From assembly GCA_035578905.1 (NCBI GenBank), contig JAQJVL010000681.1:186001-250000 (forward strand): a stretch of 64,000 nucleotides of DNA. Direction: 5' to 3'. The DNA comes from Stictocephala bisonia (taxonomy: Eukaryota; Arthropoda; Insecta; Hemiptera; Membracidae). Below are positions 33,701-47,108 of the stretch, piece by piece (position 1 is the stretch's first letter; each line of letters begins with the position of its first letter). The notes below the pieces were generated by a model. It searched no databases. It saw only the letters and a program-made list of their open reading frames with translations, and was not told the DNA's origin. Position numbers and translations under genes: made by a program.

Positions 33701-34370
33701 TTACTATCATCTTAACCATATGTTTCTTTGTAAAATAAACAGATTTTTAGTGTTGGTGTCATTGCCAAATATAGACGACTGCGTAAATAGACATAGTAAA
33801 CAACAATAAGAATTATCGAATTGACAGCTAATCTTAGCCCAATGAAAAAAAAACCCTTTGATACTTACACATAGTCGAGTGAGAACGTTAGTACTAGCCT
33901 TATATTTTCCATAATTCCTTTTAAATTATCTTTGTTTCATATCACTCATATTGGCCTTGGCTACGGCAGACCTAACGCGGGACTTTTGAAAGACGGATTA
34001 ACTGAATGAGCTTTAGAGTCTTGGTTTGACAAAAATAAACTTTTGACGGGACTACTGGCAACAGAAAATGAAATGAAGGGGCTATAGTATATGTCAACAA
34101 TAATTTGTACGGAAAGCCAAACCAGTTGGAACTTGTTTTACAGTCTTTTTCTTTTCTTAGTCCTATTTCTTCAACCTTTCAGCACCAACGGCCGATATAT
34201 GAAAACCTACGTCTGTTGCGCCGAGGATAGAGTCAGCGAACGTAAAATGGAAACGGACTAGGAGGAGTACATAAGGTCGATAAATGAAATATATGATTGT
34301 ACAAAGAAGCACTTTATTAATTATATTTCAACCATTTATATAAATAGTTCTCTTCTGAATCTCAAGCACG
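30769..34370. other. Non-coding stretch between palindrome and Jockey-like element (unit 1)
   Basis: No gene found. Contents: a GGTGCTATTGACCCAC repeat near 31348-31405, an inverted pair TTTTACGTAAA/TTTACGTAAAA at 31909-31938, and a local repeat array at 33460-33810. The first part (30636-31673) is absent from unit 2. Confidence 0.4.
33460..33810. repeat. Local tandem repeat, about 216 bp with an inner 69-bp repeat
   Basis: TTACAGTGGATTCTTTT occurs at about 33460 and 33676. Between them CCATAATATAGA...CAAATAGACAT is repeated about 69 bp apart. The same array is at about 52170-52520 in unit 2 with small differences. Confidence 0.7.
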
Positions 34371-34742
34371 CCACCTTTAGGGCACAGCGTGTCCATACCT
34401 CCGCCGGCAACGCTCCTACATAGATGATGTCTATTGGCCCTGTCAGTCGGATAGTGGCTTCATAGATGCTGCCTCATGGTCCTGTTGGTTGGACGGTGGC
34501 TTCACTCCATGTCCTCAATGTAGACCTACTGGTGAACTGATACCTGGCCACAAATATTTCTACATCGCAACATCCAGACGATCTGTACCATGTGTCTGCT
34601 GGCCCCTACCGTTCACCCGCAGCGAGAGTATTAACCCACATTATCCATTTACACGTACATTGCACAGGTGAATATTCAGTCTTGAGTTGGCAGCGATAGC
34701 GACTGGACATCCTTATCTCGTGCTCCGCTTACCGATAACAAC

Positions 34743-35710
34743 ATGAGTGACCTGTGCTCGTTCTGCAAGGACAAGTTACCACTGGATAGTGACTATGTAA
34801 ATTGTAGTTTTAATACTTGTAAATTGCATTACGAGTGTTCTGGTGTGAAACCGTCAACATATCGCACCATGGGTGGCGTAAGACGCGACAATTACAAGTG
34901 CCGTTTGTGCCGTGCTGCCGCGACAGGTGATACGGGCAGTATCGCTAGCTCGGAAGGTGATGCGGAATCGCCGCAAGTGCAAGAGAGCAAGTCATTGGAA
35001 GGACTGTTCCTCAAGTTTGATTCTATGGAAAAAAACTTAAGAGTGTTGGAGAAACACACCAGTCAGGTAAAGTGTGAAATAAGTGAGCTAAAGGCGTCAG
35101 TTGAGTTTTGTACTGACAAAATTGATGACTTTGTTCAGGAAATGTCATCCCTAAAGATGAAGGTAGTGGAGGTGGAGAGAGAAAATAAAACTCTTTCTGA
35201 AAAGAACTCGCGCCTTGAAGTAAAAGTTCAACAGCTGGAGGTAGAAGTGGAGCAAATGCAGTAGTACAGCCGTAGATGTAACCTGCAGTTGGATGGCGTC
35301 CCGGAAGCAGAGGGAGAACGAGTGATGGACATCATCAACAGGATGGCGGTCACTTTGGACGAGACCGTGGTCCTTAACCAGGACATCCAGGCTGCTCATC
35401 GCATCCCCGGCAAGAACAACACACGACCTCGGCCGATCGTCATACAATTCACGAACAGGATGAAGCGCGACGCGGTTCTCAGGAAAGCCAAAGCTAAAAA
35501 ACTGAAATCCACCGATTTCGTGCCGAATGTACCTGAGACTTTAGTGTATGTGAATGAGCACCTAACCCCTTACTACAAAAATTGTTATTCGAAGCTAAAC
35601 GGCTTAAAAAGGAAAAAAGTTATTCTTACGTACGGGTAAAAGGCTCTAAAATCTTTGCTAAAAAGGATGGTAACTCGCTGGTTATTCGGCTTGAGTCCTT
35701 CAAGGATCTG
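34743..35710 (+). pseudogene. Jockey-like ORF1 (unit 1)
   Basis: The N-terminal PHD-like finger (CSFCKDKLPLDSDYVNC ... LHYECSG ... YKCRLCRA) is followed by a coiled coil to residue 173. An in-frame TAG (35262-35264) then interrupts where the family reads YSRR, and the same frame continues as LQLDGVPEAEGERVMDII with an RNA-binding domain to 35639. A one-base shift near 35630 separates the final GSKIFAKKDGNS segment. It is an element RNA-binding protein. Confidence 0.75.
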
Positions 35711-35777
35711 GGAAAAATGTAAGTTACTTTTTATTGTATTAGTGTTATAGGTAAAATTATAGTTTTATTTCCGAAAA

Positions 35778-38653
35778 ATGTCACATATTTTATTAGATAA
35801 TTTAAACTGTATAAACAATTTTTCATTAAAAATTATGCATCTTAATATAAGGAGTATAAGGAAACATTATGATGATCTTCTATTGTTCTTAGAATCTGAA
35901 AATATATATTTGGATATTATTATTTTATCAGAGGTATGGCTAAAACATGACGAATTAAATAAGTATCAAATTCCAAATTATCAGCCAGTTATCCAAGACA
36001 GGCAATATAATGCATCAGGGTGTGTTATAATTTATGTTCACAAAAATTTCTCATCAACTTACAAGTTATATTCTTATATTGAGGCTGAAGCTATTAAACT
36101 TACTCTAACATTATTTTCTAACAATAATAAATTTGAACTGGTCATAATTGGAATGTATAGGAATTGTAATTTTAATTTTTCACAGTTTAGAAACACTTTT
36201 CAAAAAATAATTGAACAAAGTAAAAGAACTACAATTATAATTGGCGACTTGAACTTAAATATTTTATTACATAATAACACAATTACCGATTATTTAAATA
36301 TTTTAATTTCAAATGGGTTTAAGTCATATGTAAATGAAACTACTTGGGAAAGAGGGGATCAATCAGGTTGCTTAGATCATGTATTTATTAGATGTAGTAG
36401 TAAGTTAGAGTTTAAGTATTTAGTTTAAAAAATTGATTTTTCTGATCATTATGGTGTCTTTATTGTCTCAAACACGCTTGATCGTATGACCTCTAGGGCT
36501 AAATATGTGAAGTATGTCGACTACGCATTGCTCAGCCGGAGATTAGCTGAGGAAAGCTGCCGGTGTTTGAGTGTGATGACGTTGATGTGTCACTTCAAGT
36601 GTTTTATAGTATTTATAATAACTGTTTGGAACAAGCAAGTAGCTTAAAATGTATAAATAGTTGTAATAGACATAGAACGCCCTGGATATCTGATGCATTG
36701 ATTAATAAAATTAACGAAAAGAATAAACTGTTTAATAAATTAATAAATTGTAAAAGTTTAATTTTAATTGATAAGTATAAAAAACTTTCCAGGGAGTGTT
36801 CAAAGCTTAAGCAACAGGAAAAAACTAGGTATTATTCAAATAAAATAGAGTCGGCTAAAGGGAATTCGAAATGTTATTGGAAAGTTGTTAAAACGATAAT
36901 TAGAGACTCAAAAGATGTTATTAAAGAAATCAATATAGATGGGGGTAATATAGTTGTTGAGGGTAATGAGAAGGTTGTAGACGACGCTTTCAACAATCAT
37001 TTCACCGGCAAGCCAGAGCAGCTGATAAGAGGTGCGTTCGGCATGGACTTGTTCCCACAGTCACTGATAACGAAACTGGACTCTGTGTTTACTCTGACTA
37101 ATATATCTCGACAAGAACTTATTACTGTGATAAACAAAAAACCTACTAAACACTCCACTGGTCTGGACGGTATCTCGATAGTAGTACTTAAGAGGAATCT
37201 TGACATTCTTTGTGACGTATTACTTCATATTTTTAACTTATTAATTAGGCAAGGAATATTTCCTAAATTGCTTAAAACAGCTATTATTGTACCAATTTTT
37301 AAATCTTCTGACAGAAGTAACATGGACCAATATCGTCCAATATCTCTATTAAATACTATTGCTAAAGTGTTAGAGACATGTATAAAAAATAGACTCACTG
37401 ATTATTTTACTACTAACAAAATATTTTCTGAAAATCAATTTGGTTTCGTTAGGGGTAAAAGTACTGACCTGGCTATCGAAAGACATATTACTGACATTGT
37501 ATCACAAGTGGACAAAAGAAAACCTACTATTGGTGTTTACCTGGACTTTACTAAAGCCTTCGACCTTGTGGATATCGACATCTTATTGGACAAACTTGAG
37601 GCATAAGGAGTCCGAGGGAAAGACCTGAATTGGTTTAAAACTTTTTTAAAAGAACGTCAGCAGTTGGTAAAAATAAATAACATATTTAGTATACAATTAG
37701 TTGTAAATAGGGGGGTACCCCAGGGTGGAGTATTAGGGCCGATATTATTTTCCATTTACATGAACGACTTGCTGTTTATCCCAATGAATTCAAAAATATT
37801 TGCCTTTGCAGATGATACGTCATTAATTTGTTCTGCTGATAGCTATAATCTTCTTTAACAAAAACTTAACAATGATTTGCAATTAATTTCTGAATGGATG
37901 ATTAGTAACAAATTAATAGTTAATACTTCAAAATCAAATGCTATTTTGTTCAGTTACAAGCCAAAATTAGTTGAAAATGTGAGAGCCCAAATTAAATTAA
38001 GATTTCATTTGCATTCATGCCTTTACGTGTGCAGTTGTGAGCCAATAAGTTTTGTGGAGTCAGTAAAGTACCTCGGGCTTCATATTGACTCAAATTTACG
38101 ATGGCATTCACATATTGACTATTTAACAACAAAACTAAGACGTATAAACTACAACTTGTACTACATGAGACAATACCTAACACAAACTGATCTGCGTACC
38201 TTGTACATATGTTGGTTCGAAGCTACTTTGAAATATGGACTTATTCATTTTGGTGGTACCTTCGCCAGCATACTTAAACCATTAGTTACTGTTCAAAAAC
38301 TAGCTTTAAGGACTGTTTGCGGTGTACGCAGATTTGACTCGTCGACCCCTCTGTTTCCACTGCTGAATGTGATGCGTATAAGACAACTTTACTTGTATGC
38401 CCTGCTTACGTATCAGCATAGGTATAAGGAGCTCTTTAAGAATTTAGTATTAACAAGACATAGTAGGCATTTAAGTATAGATATGTTAAGAGTCCCTCAA
38501 TTGTTCAAGGTCTCAAGCCGAATGCAATGTTGTAGTAAGGTGGTCGAGGTGTTCAATGCTAACATATGCCACTTGCGTGCTTTTTACAATAGCAATATTA
38601 GTATATACAAATTAAAATTAAAAAAGTTAGTTAAAAATAATTTAATTGTTTAG
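35778..38653 (+). pseudogene. Jockey-like ORF2: endonuclease plus reverse transcriptase (unit 1)
   Basis: The endonuclease (MHLNIRSIRKH, LSEVWLKHDE, IIGDLNLNIL, DFSDHYG) ends with a TAA at 36426-36428. A frameshift near 36560 leads into the RT (VPIFKSSDRSN, YRPISLLNTIAK, NQFGFVRGKST, VYLDFTKAFDLVD), a TAA at 37604-37606, then RGVPQGGVLGPILF and the catalytic FADDT (about 37810), a TAA at 37856-37858, and the C-terminal domain with YLGLHIDSNLRW. The catalytic residues are intact, but three stops and one frameshift disable it. Confidence 0.85.
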
Positions 38654-39475
38654 GTGTATTGATTTTATGTTTCGGGGATGTATGGGCAATGGGTGAATGT
38701 GTAGGTATTTGTATGTATATAGGAATGAATGCGAATTTGTATGCGTGTATGTGTGTGTATGTGTATGTATATATGTGTATATGCTTTTTGTTTAGAAATA
38801 ATTTGATTTACTTTAATTGTAATAAATTGAAGATTATTTATGTTGGTTAAAATTTACATATTTGTTTAGTTATTTGAGTAATGTTGCTTATGAAACTATT
38901 TGCAGTGAAATAATAAATTGAACCCATCTCAAGATATATTATTAAGGAAGTACGTTTTGTGTTGTTTTGTCAACCGCGGCGTGTATTCTTACACATGATT
39001 GAATTTAATTTGTAAATATTTTTAATTTGAATAAATGGTTTTTGATTTGATTTGATTTAGATTGATTTTAGGAGAGAATTCACTCACAGGTCCATCAACA
39101 GGTCCAGAATTAAAACATTCATGGAGAGAGTCCATTCAAATGTTTATTTTTGAAGCGAGTAGTTCGGTGTAGCGAGTTACATCCATCTAAAGCTGTGCGC
39201 ACACCGGCGCGGGAAGCGGGAACGGTTGCGGTCGCGATCAGTTCTTGGAAATATGATGTCGGACATTTCAACCACGGGAATTGGAGGGGGTCACACCGGG
39301 GCGGGAGCGGTCACAAAGCGGGAGCCAGTCCAGTAGTAAGTGTTGATGTTTTAGTGAACCGTCCGTATCGTGAGTATAGTTTTGATTGCCAATGTGAACT
39401 TACCGTGGTACATAAACCATTAATAGTAGTTGCATAATTTGTTATCCATCAGTGGCTAATCCATCATACATATCC

Positions 39476-39948
39476 ATGACCATGTCACATTCTGACGAAG
39501 AAGAAGCATTACTGTTGCTTGCTTTGAACGAAGATGAAGAACGAAGGAAAACGTGGGTACATGATATAAATAAAGAAAGACTTCAATATGGAGAGTACCA
39601 CACACTTAGGCCTCAATTGAGAAAAGACGATAAAAGGTTTTATATATATTTTCGAATGTCCCAGGAATATTTTGATGAGTTACTAGATTACATTACAGAT
39701 GTTATTCAAAAAGAAACTACCAATTACCAAGAGGCGATAGCTCCTGAGGAACGCTTAGCAATAACTTTAAGGTAAGATATACTGTACATATATGAAATGT
39801 TCTGGTATACCATAACGAAAGTATAATAATTGTTAACTCACTGGTGATTTTGCCATGTGTTCAACGCTCACTAATAAAGCATGTAATTTAAACAATCATT
39901 TCAAAATAGAAAAGGAACCAAATCAGTATTTCATCACATTACGTGTTA
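39476..39948 (+). pseudogene. Harbinger transposase, first exon only (unit 1)
   Basis: Exon 1 from the ATG at 39476 to 39771 (ends ITLR with donor AAG|GTAAGA), then 177 bp of intron before the duplication junction. The acidic N-terminus (SHSDEEEALLLLALNEDEE) and the YIYFRMSQEYFDELL block are typical of PIF/Harbinger nucleases. The rest of the gene is missing because the unit ends here. A GC-rich CACACCGGCGCGGGAAGCGG stretch at about 39200 may belong to the transposon 5' end. Confidence 0.8.
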
Positions 39949-40633
39949 GACATATAACATAGACACTATAAGAAATAACATTTATGAACTTATTACTATG
40001 GTAAAAATTTGTTGCAAAAATGCACTTGCATAGTTTTAAACAAAGTATTTTTTCACATCTGATATAAATTTAATATATATATCATGTTATATATCAATTT
40101 AAAGAGCAGGAAATGAGCTACAATAAAAGTAAAAAAAATGGATAAAAAATGTTTTCGAGGTCTGCTCCCTTTAAAGTTAATATTTCTTTATACCTCTATT
40201 AAGTGCTTTTTCTAAGTCAAGTTTATCATAAAACTATTTGCCATAAGTTTTTTAATGTTGCTAAAAGACAGCCAAAAATTGAATTAAAAATTCTTACTGT
40301 GGGATATTGTTCTTTTTTAAATACAAGGCTGATTTTGTAAAAAAAAATTAACTTCAAACAAAATAACTGTTCTTTATATTATTCAGAGAAATTAAAACTT
40401 ATAGGATGAAAGACGATTGTTTGGGTGCAATTACGCATAATTTTTTTAGTTTTAACACTAATTCATATTGTTTGTCAGAAGGCAATACATTGTAATTTCA
40501 GCCATAGATCAAGCCAGAAAATAAACATTGAAATTATATGAATTTTTTTATCTTTCCCCCCTGAGTTAGTGTATTGTCTCCCATTCTAGGGGTTGTGTGT
40601 ATCTACTCTAATAATGAACAGAACTTATTGCAC

Positions 40634-40848
40634 GTTTCAACTGCTCGATCAACAAGAGTTTTCTTCTTCTATCTCTTGTTGATCGAGCAGGTGAAACGAG
40701 CAATATCTATCTACTTTGTTTCCCAGCAGAACTACGAAAATCAACCGTGGATTCATGGAACTTATGACTTGGTTCAAAACAAAATCTCCACGTAAGTTGG
40801 GTTCTTATGTGGAGAATTTGGACCGAGTCATAAGTTCCATGAATCCAC
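40634..40848. repeat. Two consecutive long hairpins (unit 2)
   Basis: Duplicate of the 18952-19166 structure. Arms 40634-40658/40673-40697 and 40747-40791/40809-40848. Confidence 0.85.
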
Positions 40849-40985
40849 ATTCAACATTCAACACGGACACTCCAGACTTCTATAGTGGTGTCTACGTTGA
40901 TGACAACCACTGGTTGTTATTAAGAGAACCGAGCATGGAGCCTATCGCCTACAATCTCCTAAACACTTTGTCCCAAAGTAGCTGA
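40755..40985 (+). CDS. Unrecognised short frame after the hairpins (unit 2)
   Basis: Unit 2 copy of the 19073-19303 frame, with the same protein sequence. Confidence 0.3.
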   Translation: MELMTWFKTKSPRKLGSYVENLDRVISSMNPHSTFNTDTPDFYSGVYVDDNHWLLLREPSMEPIAYNLLNTLSQSS

Positions 40986-41529
40986 GTTACAACACTGCGC
41001 CACCAGTAGCCCGTCTATCAACATGCAAGAAATAGACAGGCTTCTCAGTTTTAAGGAAAAGTACAGAAAAAGGAAAAATTCCACTTGAAATAATATTAAT
41101 GAACCATACAACTATCAATGACAAACTAATAATAGAAGAAGAAAATAAATATTTGGTTGTTTGTTGATTTAATTCTTACATTCAGTGATTATTTTTTGTG
41201 TAGCTATACTAATTTGAGATAGTTGAAGTTGAGTGTGACAGCTAAACATGTATGGGAAATATAAATTGAAAACATTAAATGTATTGTGGTAACTGTATTT
41301 TTATGGTAGGTCAGAAAGTATGTAAATTTCATGAAACACATTATTGCTATTATTTCTGCTTCTTTGTCTAGTTCATTTAAAACGACTGTAATAATATTAC
41401 TTAGGCATTTTTTTTTTGTAAGTAGTTAGTAAAACGTTAAGTAACTACTTTCTTATAATGAATATATAGTGAATGTGAATATATTATAATATGAATCTTA
41501 TAATGATATATGAATGCGACAATGATTCA

Positions 41530-41721
41530 TTAGAGTTCTTCAATCCCACTTAACTCTTCCTCCTCCTCTGAAAGACTGTCACTGTCTATCAGATTCATTT
41601 TCAGCTGATATAACAAAGAATTCTATAATATTGTATATCTTGGGTTTGCCGCTGCAGTTTTTTTATATCTTCTCCACGTGGTTGCACTTTCCTTAAACTC
41701 GTTTTTAATGTGCGTCTCAAA
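41530..41721 (-). pseudogene. C-terminal exon fossil with acidic tail (unit 2)
   Basis: Unit 2 copy of the 19848-20039 fragment, with the same internal TAG. Confidence 0.35.
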
Positions 41722-42876
41722 CTTTTATCACAACCTTGAAAGTTTATTTAATAAAGTTGGTATTCTATATACTTCTGTATGAAAATTGTACACAAGTCTT
41801 TATCTCTACACATTAATCAAAGTCATCTAAATAGGTTACCGTTTTACGTCGTTGTCAGTAGTAAAACACGCCTCACATTGACCACTAACATGATTTAACC
41901 CCCTTGTTTAACTCTTCTCGCTCTGATACCCCCGTAGCTGCTGCTGTTCTTCGACGGCTACGGAATGTTAAAGTTTTTCGGGCTGGCTCTTAACGTTAAC
42001 GATAATTTCGCGGCCCTGACTATGAATTACTCTATTCTTGACTAGAACTCTGTCGTTGTGGAAAATTAACAAACACTACAACTAATAAAACATATCACAA
42101 ATAAAACATATCATATGGCTATATTAATAATTGGTGTAAACCACACGCATTGAATGAACAAATAACTAGACACAAATGACAACCACACTCATCAATGTCA
42201 CAGAAAAGACTTATTTTAAAGAAGATTATAAAGTATTTTTTTAGAAAAGACAAATGGTTCTGTTAAATTTAATCGTACAGGTTTTTCCAAATTTTATTTT
42301 ATGAATTTTTATTGGTAATTATATAGAACAGGGGTGATGTTGACTATTTTCATAGTATAGGTAGGTGGGGTTAGTTGTTATTTTCGTTACGATGCGCAGT
42401 AAGGAGGTTGTTGCAGATGAGTCGGTGTTTTCAGGACAGAGCGCATAACAATACCCCCCCCCCCATCACCAAGCAGCCAAGGTCACGCGCACAGCTAAAT
42501 TTGTACATGGGCGTTTGCTCGGCGAAGTGACTGGGAAGGGGAGTACCAATCTACTGGTTGGGTCAACAACCCAATAGTTTGAAACGAGTTTTTCACTTTG
42601 TTCAAATAGAAGGTCAAACATTCAGTTCATTTTGTGAGAAAACAAAGTTTAAAATAATTGGTCTTTTTTATAAATCTATATTCTCTAAATTCAAGAGGTA
42701 TTTGTTGGGTTGCTTTCTTTCTTAAGAACTTTAAAATTACCAAAGTTTAGTCAATATAGATACTTTTGGGGTTTTAACTAACTGTTTGAGTCAACTCTGC
42801 ATGGAGAGAGACTTACATAGAGGCATTTTTTCTTCGTTTTACTCTGTCAGTCATATGCCAGTAAATTGTTTTTGAA

Positions 42877-44122
42877 ATGGGCAAAACTGCAGATTTATCA
42901 CCCCGTAAAATAGCTATGACAATGGTTCTTTTGGAAGAAAATAATTATTCACAAAGGGAAATAGCAAGAAGACTCAATATATCACAAAAATTTGTAAGCA
43001 GGGTTAAGCAGGCTTCTAATACTAATGCTGTTTACAAATGTAATCGAGTTGGAAAATGTGACCGCAAACCTAAATTGAATGAAAGATTGAAAAGAAAACT
43101 GAAGAACATGGTTATCAAGAACAGAAAAAGCAGAAAAAAACAGTTGGTACAGGAACTGAAAGAATATGGGGTGAATGTATCGCCCAAAACTGTTGAACGG
43201 ACTCTTAAAAATGAAGGCCTAAATGCAAGACGACCTCCAAAGAAGCAGAAGATATCACCAGCCATGGCTAAAAAGCTCTTGCAGTGGGCAAAAGGGCTGA
43301 AACACTGGACTCAGGATGACTGGAAGAAGGTAACAAGTATAACAATACATTATTTATACTAAACAACCTATTATAATAGCCTAGCCTAACCTAACCAAGC
43401 ATAAGCCCAGGGTAGCCTAGGAAGATACTGTACTGAATTCTTTTCTTAGCCTATAAACTATCATAGCCTACCGTTTATTGATACTAGTACTAGCAAATAG
43501 GCCTAACAAAATACTGTAAATACAATAGTGATATTGCTTTCAGGTAATGTTTTCTGATGAGTCCATCTTCCAAATCTCAGACATCACTAGCCAGTATGTT
43601 AGAAGAAGATTGGGGGAAGAATTTCACGAGGATTGTGTGATGCAAACAGTGAAACATCCGACTTCCGTTATGGTCTGGAGTTGTATGTCGGTACAAGGGC
43701 CTGGTAGGCTCTACATTGTTGAGAAAACAATGAGACAGGACCAGTATCTCAATGTTTTGCAGCGAAGAATGGTTCCGCAAGCCAAAGACTGGTTTCCAGA
43801 TGATGAATTTGTGTTCATGCACGACGGAGTGCCATGTCACCAAGCAAAAACAGTTAAAACATTTTTCAGTACAAATGAAATCAGTGTTCTGCCTTGGCCA
43901 GGAAATAGCCCGGATATGAATCCGATTGAGAATCTCTGGGCTATAGTGAAGAACAAGATGAAAAAAGAGAAAATTACCACAAAAACTGCTTTGATTAAGT
44001 CTTTAATAAAAAATTGGCACCATGACCAGAAAATAAAAGATTCTTGCCAAAGACTTGTGGAAAGTATGCCAAACAGATTGGCATTGCTTATAAAAAATAA
44101 GGGAAAACATACAAAGTATTAG
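42877..44122 (+). CDS. Tc1/mariner DD34E transposase with an intron (unit 2)
   Basis: Exons 42877-43329 and 43544-44122, intron 43330-43543. The protein matches the unit 1 copy and keeps the DD34E residues. The right end of the element is at 44196/44197. Confidence 0.9.
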
Positions 44123-44196
44123 ATATTTGTAAAACTTGAAAATGAACAAATTTTATTGAAAAACCATGTTGAGTCTAATAATTTGTCTCCCCTCAG

Positions 44197-46721
44197 TATG
44201 TTTGTGATTCGGAAATCTCTTTTATTCAATTTTGATGAAAATGCACTAGTATAAGAATAAGAAAATCTTTATTCCCGTAATAAGTTTTTATATAATACAG
44301 TTTGCCATGTGCAAAAGGCACGCTCGGCTAAATAAAATTGAAGAATACATTTTAAACAATATTTACTCTTCTAGCAGTCTTACTTCACCTTTTTTACTTC
44401 TACATCAAAATAATAAAGGAACATTCTGCATTCTGTGCTATAAGATCGTAATTACAATGGTAACTCTAATAGTGAACTACTTTAAACATAATATCTTACA
44501 ATTAAACTACTAATAATACTTTTTATTTGTTTCAGAGATAAATAATCTTTGATGTGGCCATCAAATGGAACATCCACAAACGAAATACAGCAACAAGGGG
44601 ACAATAATGTACAATATCCGATAAGAGTGGTAGATTCATATGAATCATATGATATAAATATGAATGAAAATTCCGAACTAAAATTAAGCTTGCTATTTGG
44701 AAGTCCTCCATCTAACATAACCGATATAAATACTATCACAGCTGCAGCCTCCTCTATTAGTATAAATACGACCACTGTTGACAATCTTCCTTCACAAACA
44801 GGGTCAAATACAGAACATGGCCTTCTACTCGAAATCATGGATATTCTGCCCTATAAACCCGTTAAATCTGCGTCTGGGTCCAAGAAACCACCTATCTCTG
44901 TCAAGGCGCCCAGGAAAGGTGCCAAATCTCACTCGGGGAAAAGGATATCAATGTTACGGATGCAAGCTAGTGACGATAAAAGGGATTCAGGAAGTATTCG
45001 GCAAAAGAATAAACGTGATTCCCGCTCATCTTCATCATCATCCACTTCTTTCTTTGAAGAAATTCACTCAGATATCGATAGATACCAAAACAAGAAAAGA
45101 GATTAGGAGGCCCAAGGATTTAAGAACTTTCCTCTTCCAACCACACCCTCGACAAGCAAATCAGCTACCGACCGTCTCACAGGTTCGAAGGGAGAGATAA
45201 GGATTGAAAATGTACCTAAATCAGGAGCCCTAAGGATCAAGAACTTGCCTCATCAACCCACACCCTCAACAAGCAAATCAGCTACCGACCGTCTCACTGG
45301 TTCGAAGGGAGAGATAAGGATTGAAAATATACCTAAATCAGGAGCCCCAAGGATCAAAAACTTGCCTCATCAACCCACACCCTCAAAAAGCAAATCAGCT
45401 ACCGACCGTCTCATTGGTTCCAAGGGAGGGAGAAAGATTGAGAATATTTCTAAAACGATTAAGCTGGTGAAATATCTGAAAGAGGAGCTTTGTTGCCTGA
45501 AGTTATCGAACACAACTTTACTTATAATGTTGCGTCTGTCTAGACATATGAACAAGAACAGACTTTATGAAATAACCGGATTTATTACATACACTGACGT
45601 CGATATCAGTGCTTACAATGAAGACACTCTTCGTATTCAAATTGACCCGCGAAGTTATCAAATGTACGCTATGGCAGAGCAACAGTGTACAGATTACATG
45701 ACATTGGAAGCAGACCCAAGTCTGGTGACCCAAACGTTGGTACACGCTCTATTGCCCAACAAATGCTGGGAAAGCAAAGACTCGTTGGACTTGGTGATGC
45801 GAAAAGCAATGAAGGAAATTGCCGAAGAAGTGTATGCCTTCAAAATGGACAGAGAAATTACGATAGAAAACCCCGTGTTGATAAGCGGTCGGTACCTGGA
45901 ACTGAGACTACTCCAAAAGATAAAACAATACTACACTAAACACTACGCTGAAGACATGATCAAATCGCTGACCAAGCTGAACGACTGCGGTGAAAAGGAT
46001 TCGGGATTTCAAGACATCATAAAGAACAGTGCATGCACCGCCTACTTGAGAAGACTGTGCAAGATCTACCAGATCACCTATACCAATTTCGAAAGTGTGA
46101 TCACCACGAAGCCCAGTATACCGGACGTCATGAGAGTCTGGACGGACGTGGAGACTCAGCGTGGCGTGCACGTCATGATGAAGAACCACATCAAGGCTGT
46201 GTACAGAGACGCCAACAAGGAATGGTCGAGCATGTCGGCTGAACAGAAGGAATAGATCCGGGAGTCGTCTTTGTTCATATCACTTTTCAAGGAGAGGACC
46301 GCATCATTCCTCTTTTCTCACGACGGTCTTCTGTCCGACCTGCTGAAATCGAGTGAATTGATGTGTTGGATGTATTTCGGCGTGACCATCAATAACGTCG
46401 AGCATGGCCTTCTTCAGATGGCACAATCGTACTGGTTGGCGAAACGCTCACCATCGGACGACGAATGTAGAAGACTCATTTGCTGGAATTACCCCCTGGC
46501 CAGTATGTTCAGCGAACACACACCGTCGGCGACACAGAAGCGTGTTCTGGTCGACTCAGAGCCAGCGGCCGCCGATTTTATAAATAGATTTACATTTGAC
46601 TAGTTGTCATTATGTTAGTTACCTATTATCTATTTATACTTGGTCTTGTCCATATTATTACACAATATTGAATGAGTCTCTGTATCTACTAGGTTTTATT
46701 TTCATTTATATGTGCTGCGGT
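44197..46721. repeat. Palindrome left arm (unit 2)
   Basis: Unit 2 counterpart of 22516-25037. Confidence 0.92.
44552..46603 (+). pseudogene. Palindrome gene, copy 3 (unit 2 left arm)
   Basis: Same frame as copy 1, with the shared amber at 45104-45106 and the left-arm TAG at 46253-46255. It lacks the private TAA of copy 1 (CAA here), so that stop arose after the duplication. Confidence 0.6.
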
Positions 46722-46888
46722 ATTTTCAAGTATTTAAAATGTCCTTATACTATCCCACTCACATTAACTGCGTTGTTACCTATTAGTTAGTATAAATACC
46801 CAATGATATTACTTAGCCTATTTCAAACGTGATTATTTCATCCAGACATTGTCTAAAAGCTGCAGATAAGTTAAAGGTGAAAAATATA

Positions 46889-47108
46889 TAACATCCGTTA
46901 CAAAATGTGTGTAACATCCGTTACAGAGCATATTATTTTTTTAAATTGTCTTCTAATATTTGTCAATTCTTATTAGTGAATATGATAAAAAGACTTAGAG
47001 ATAGCTGTCATAAGGATGATATTTCAAAAGACATTCTAGAATAACTGCCTTTTTGTTAAATGTTCTTGACTGCATGCAGTGGGTTCACAATCGTGTAACA
47101 TCCGTTAC
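46889..47108. promoter_or_regulatory. Three copies of TAACATCCGTTAC (unit 2)
   Basis: 46889-46901, 46912-46924 and 47096-47108, unchanged from unit 1. Confidence 0.4.

Larger units (their letters stand above)
34371..39062 (+). mobile_element. Jockey/CR1-like non-LTR retrotransposon (unit 1)
   Basis: 5' UTR of unknown start, ORF1 (34743-35710), ORF2 (35778-38653) and a 3' end of repeated TTTGATTTGATTTGATTT at about 39040-39062, the usual short-repeat tail of this group. The copy is full length or nearly so. All its stops and frameshifts are shared with the unit 2 copy, so it was already dead before the duplication. Confidence 0.85.
18275..39948. repeat. Tandem segmental duplication, unit 1
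   Basis: From ACATAGACACTATAAG at 18275 onward the sequence recurs from 39957 in the same orientation with very few differences. Unit 1 ends at 39948 in ...ACGTGTTA. An 8-bp filler and then the start of unit 2 follow. Unit 1 differs from unit 2 by an extra 1937-bp transposon and by keeping 1038 bp that unit 2 has lost. Confidence 0.93.

Noticed and set aside
38659..38850. 63-codon frame after ORF2
   Set aside because: A TATG/TGTG simple repeat in the retroelement 3' UTR.
39150..39437. 95-codon frame upstream of the Harbinger exon
   Set aside because: GC-rich transposon 5' region with an alternative start codon; no protein-like features. The same applies at 57862-58149.
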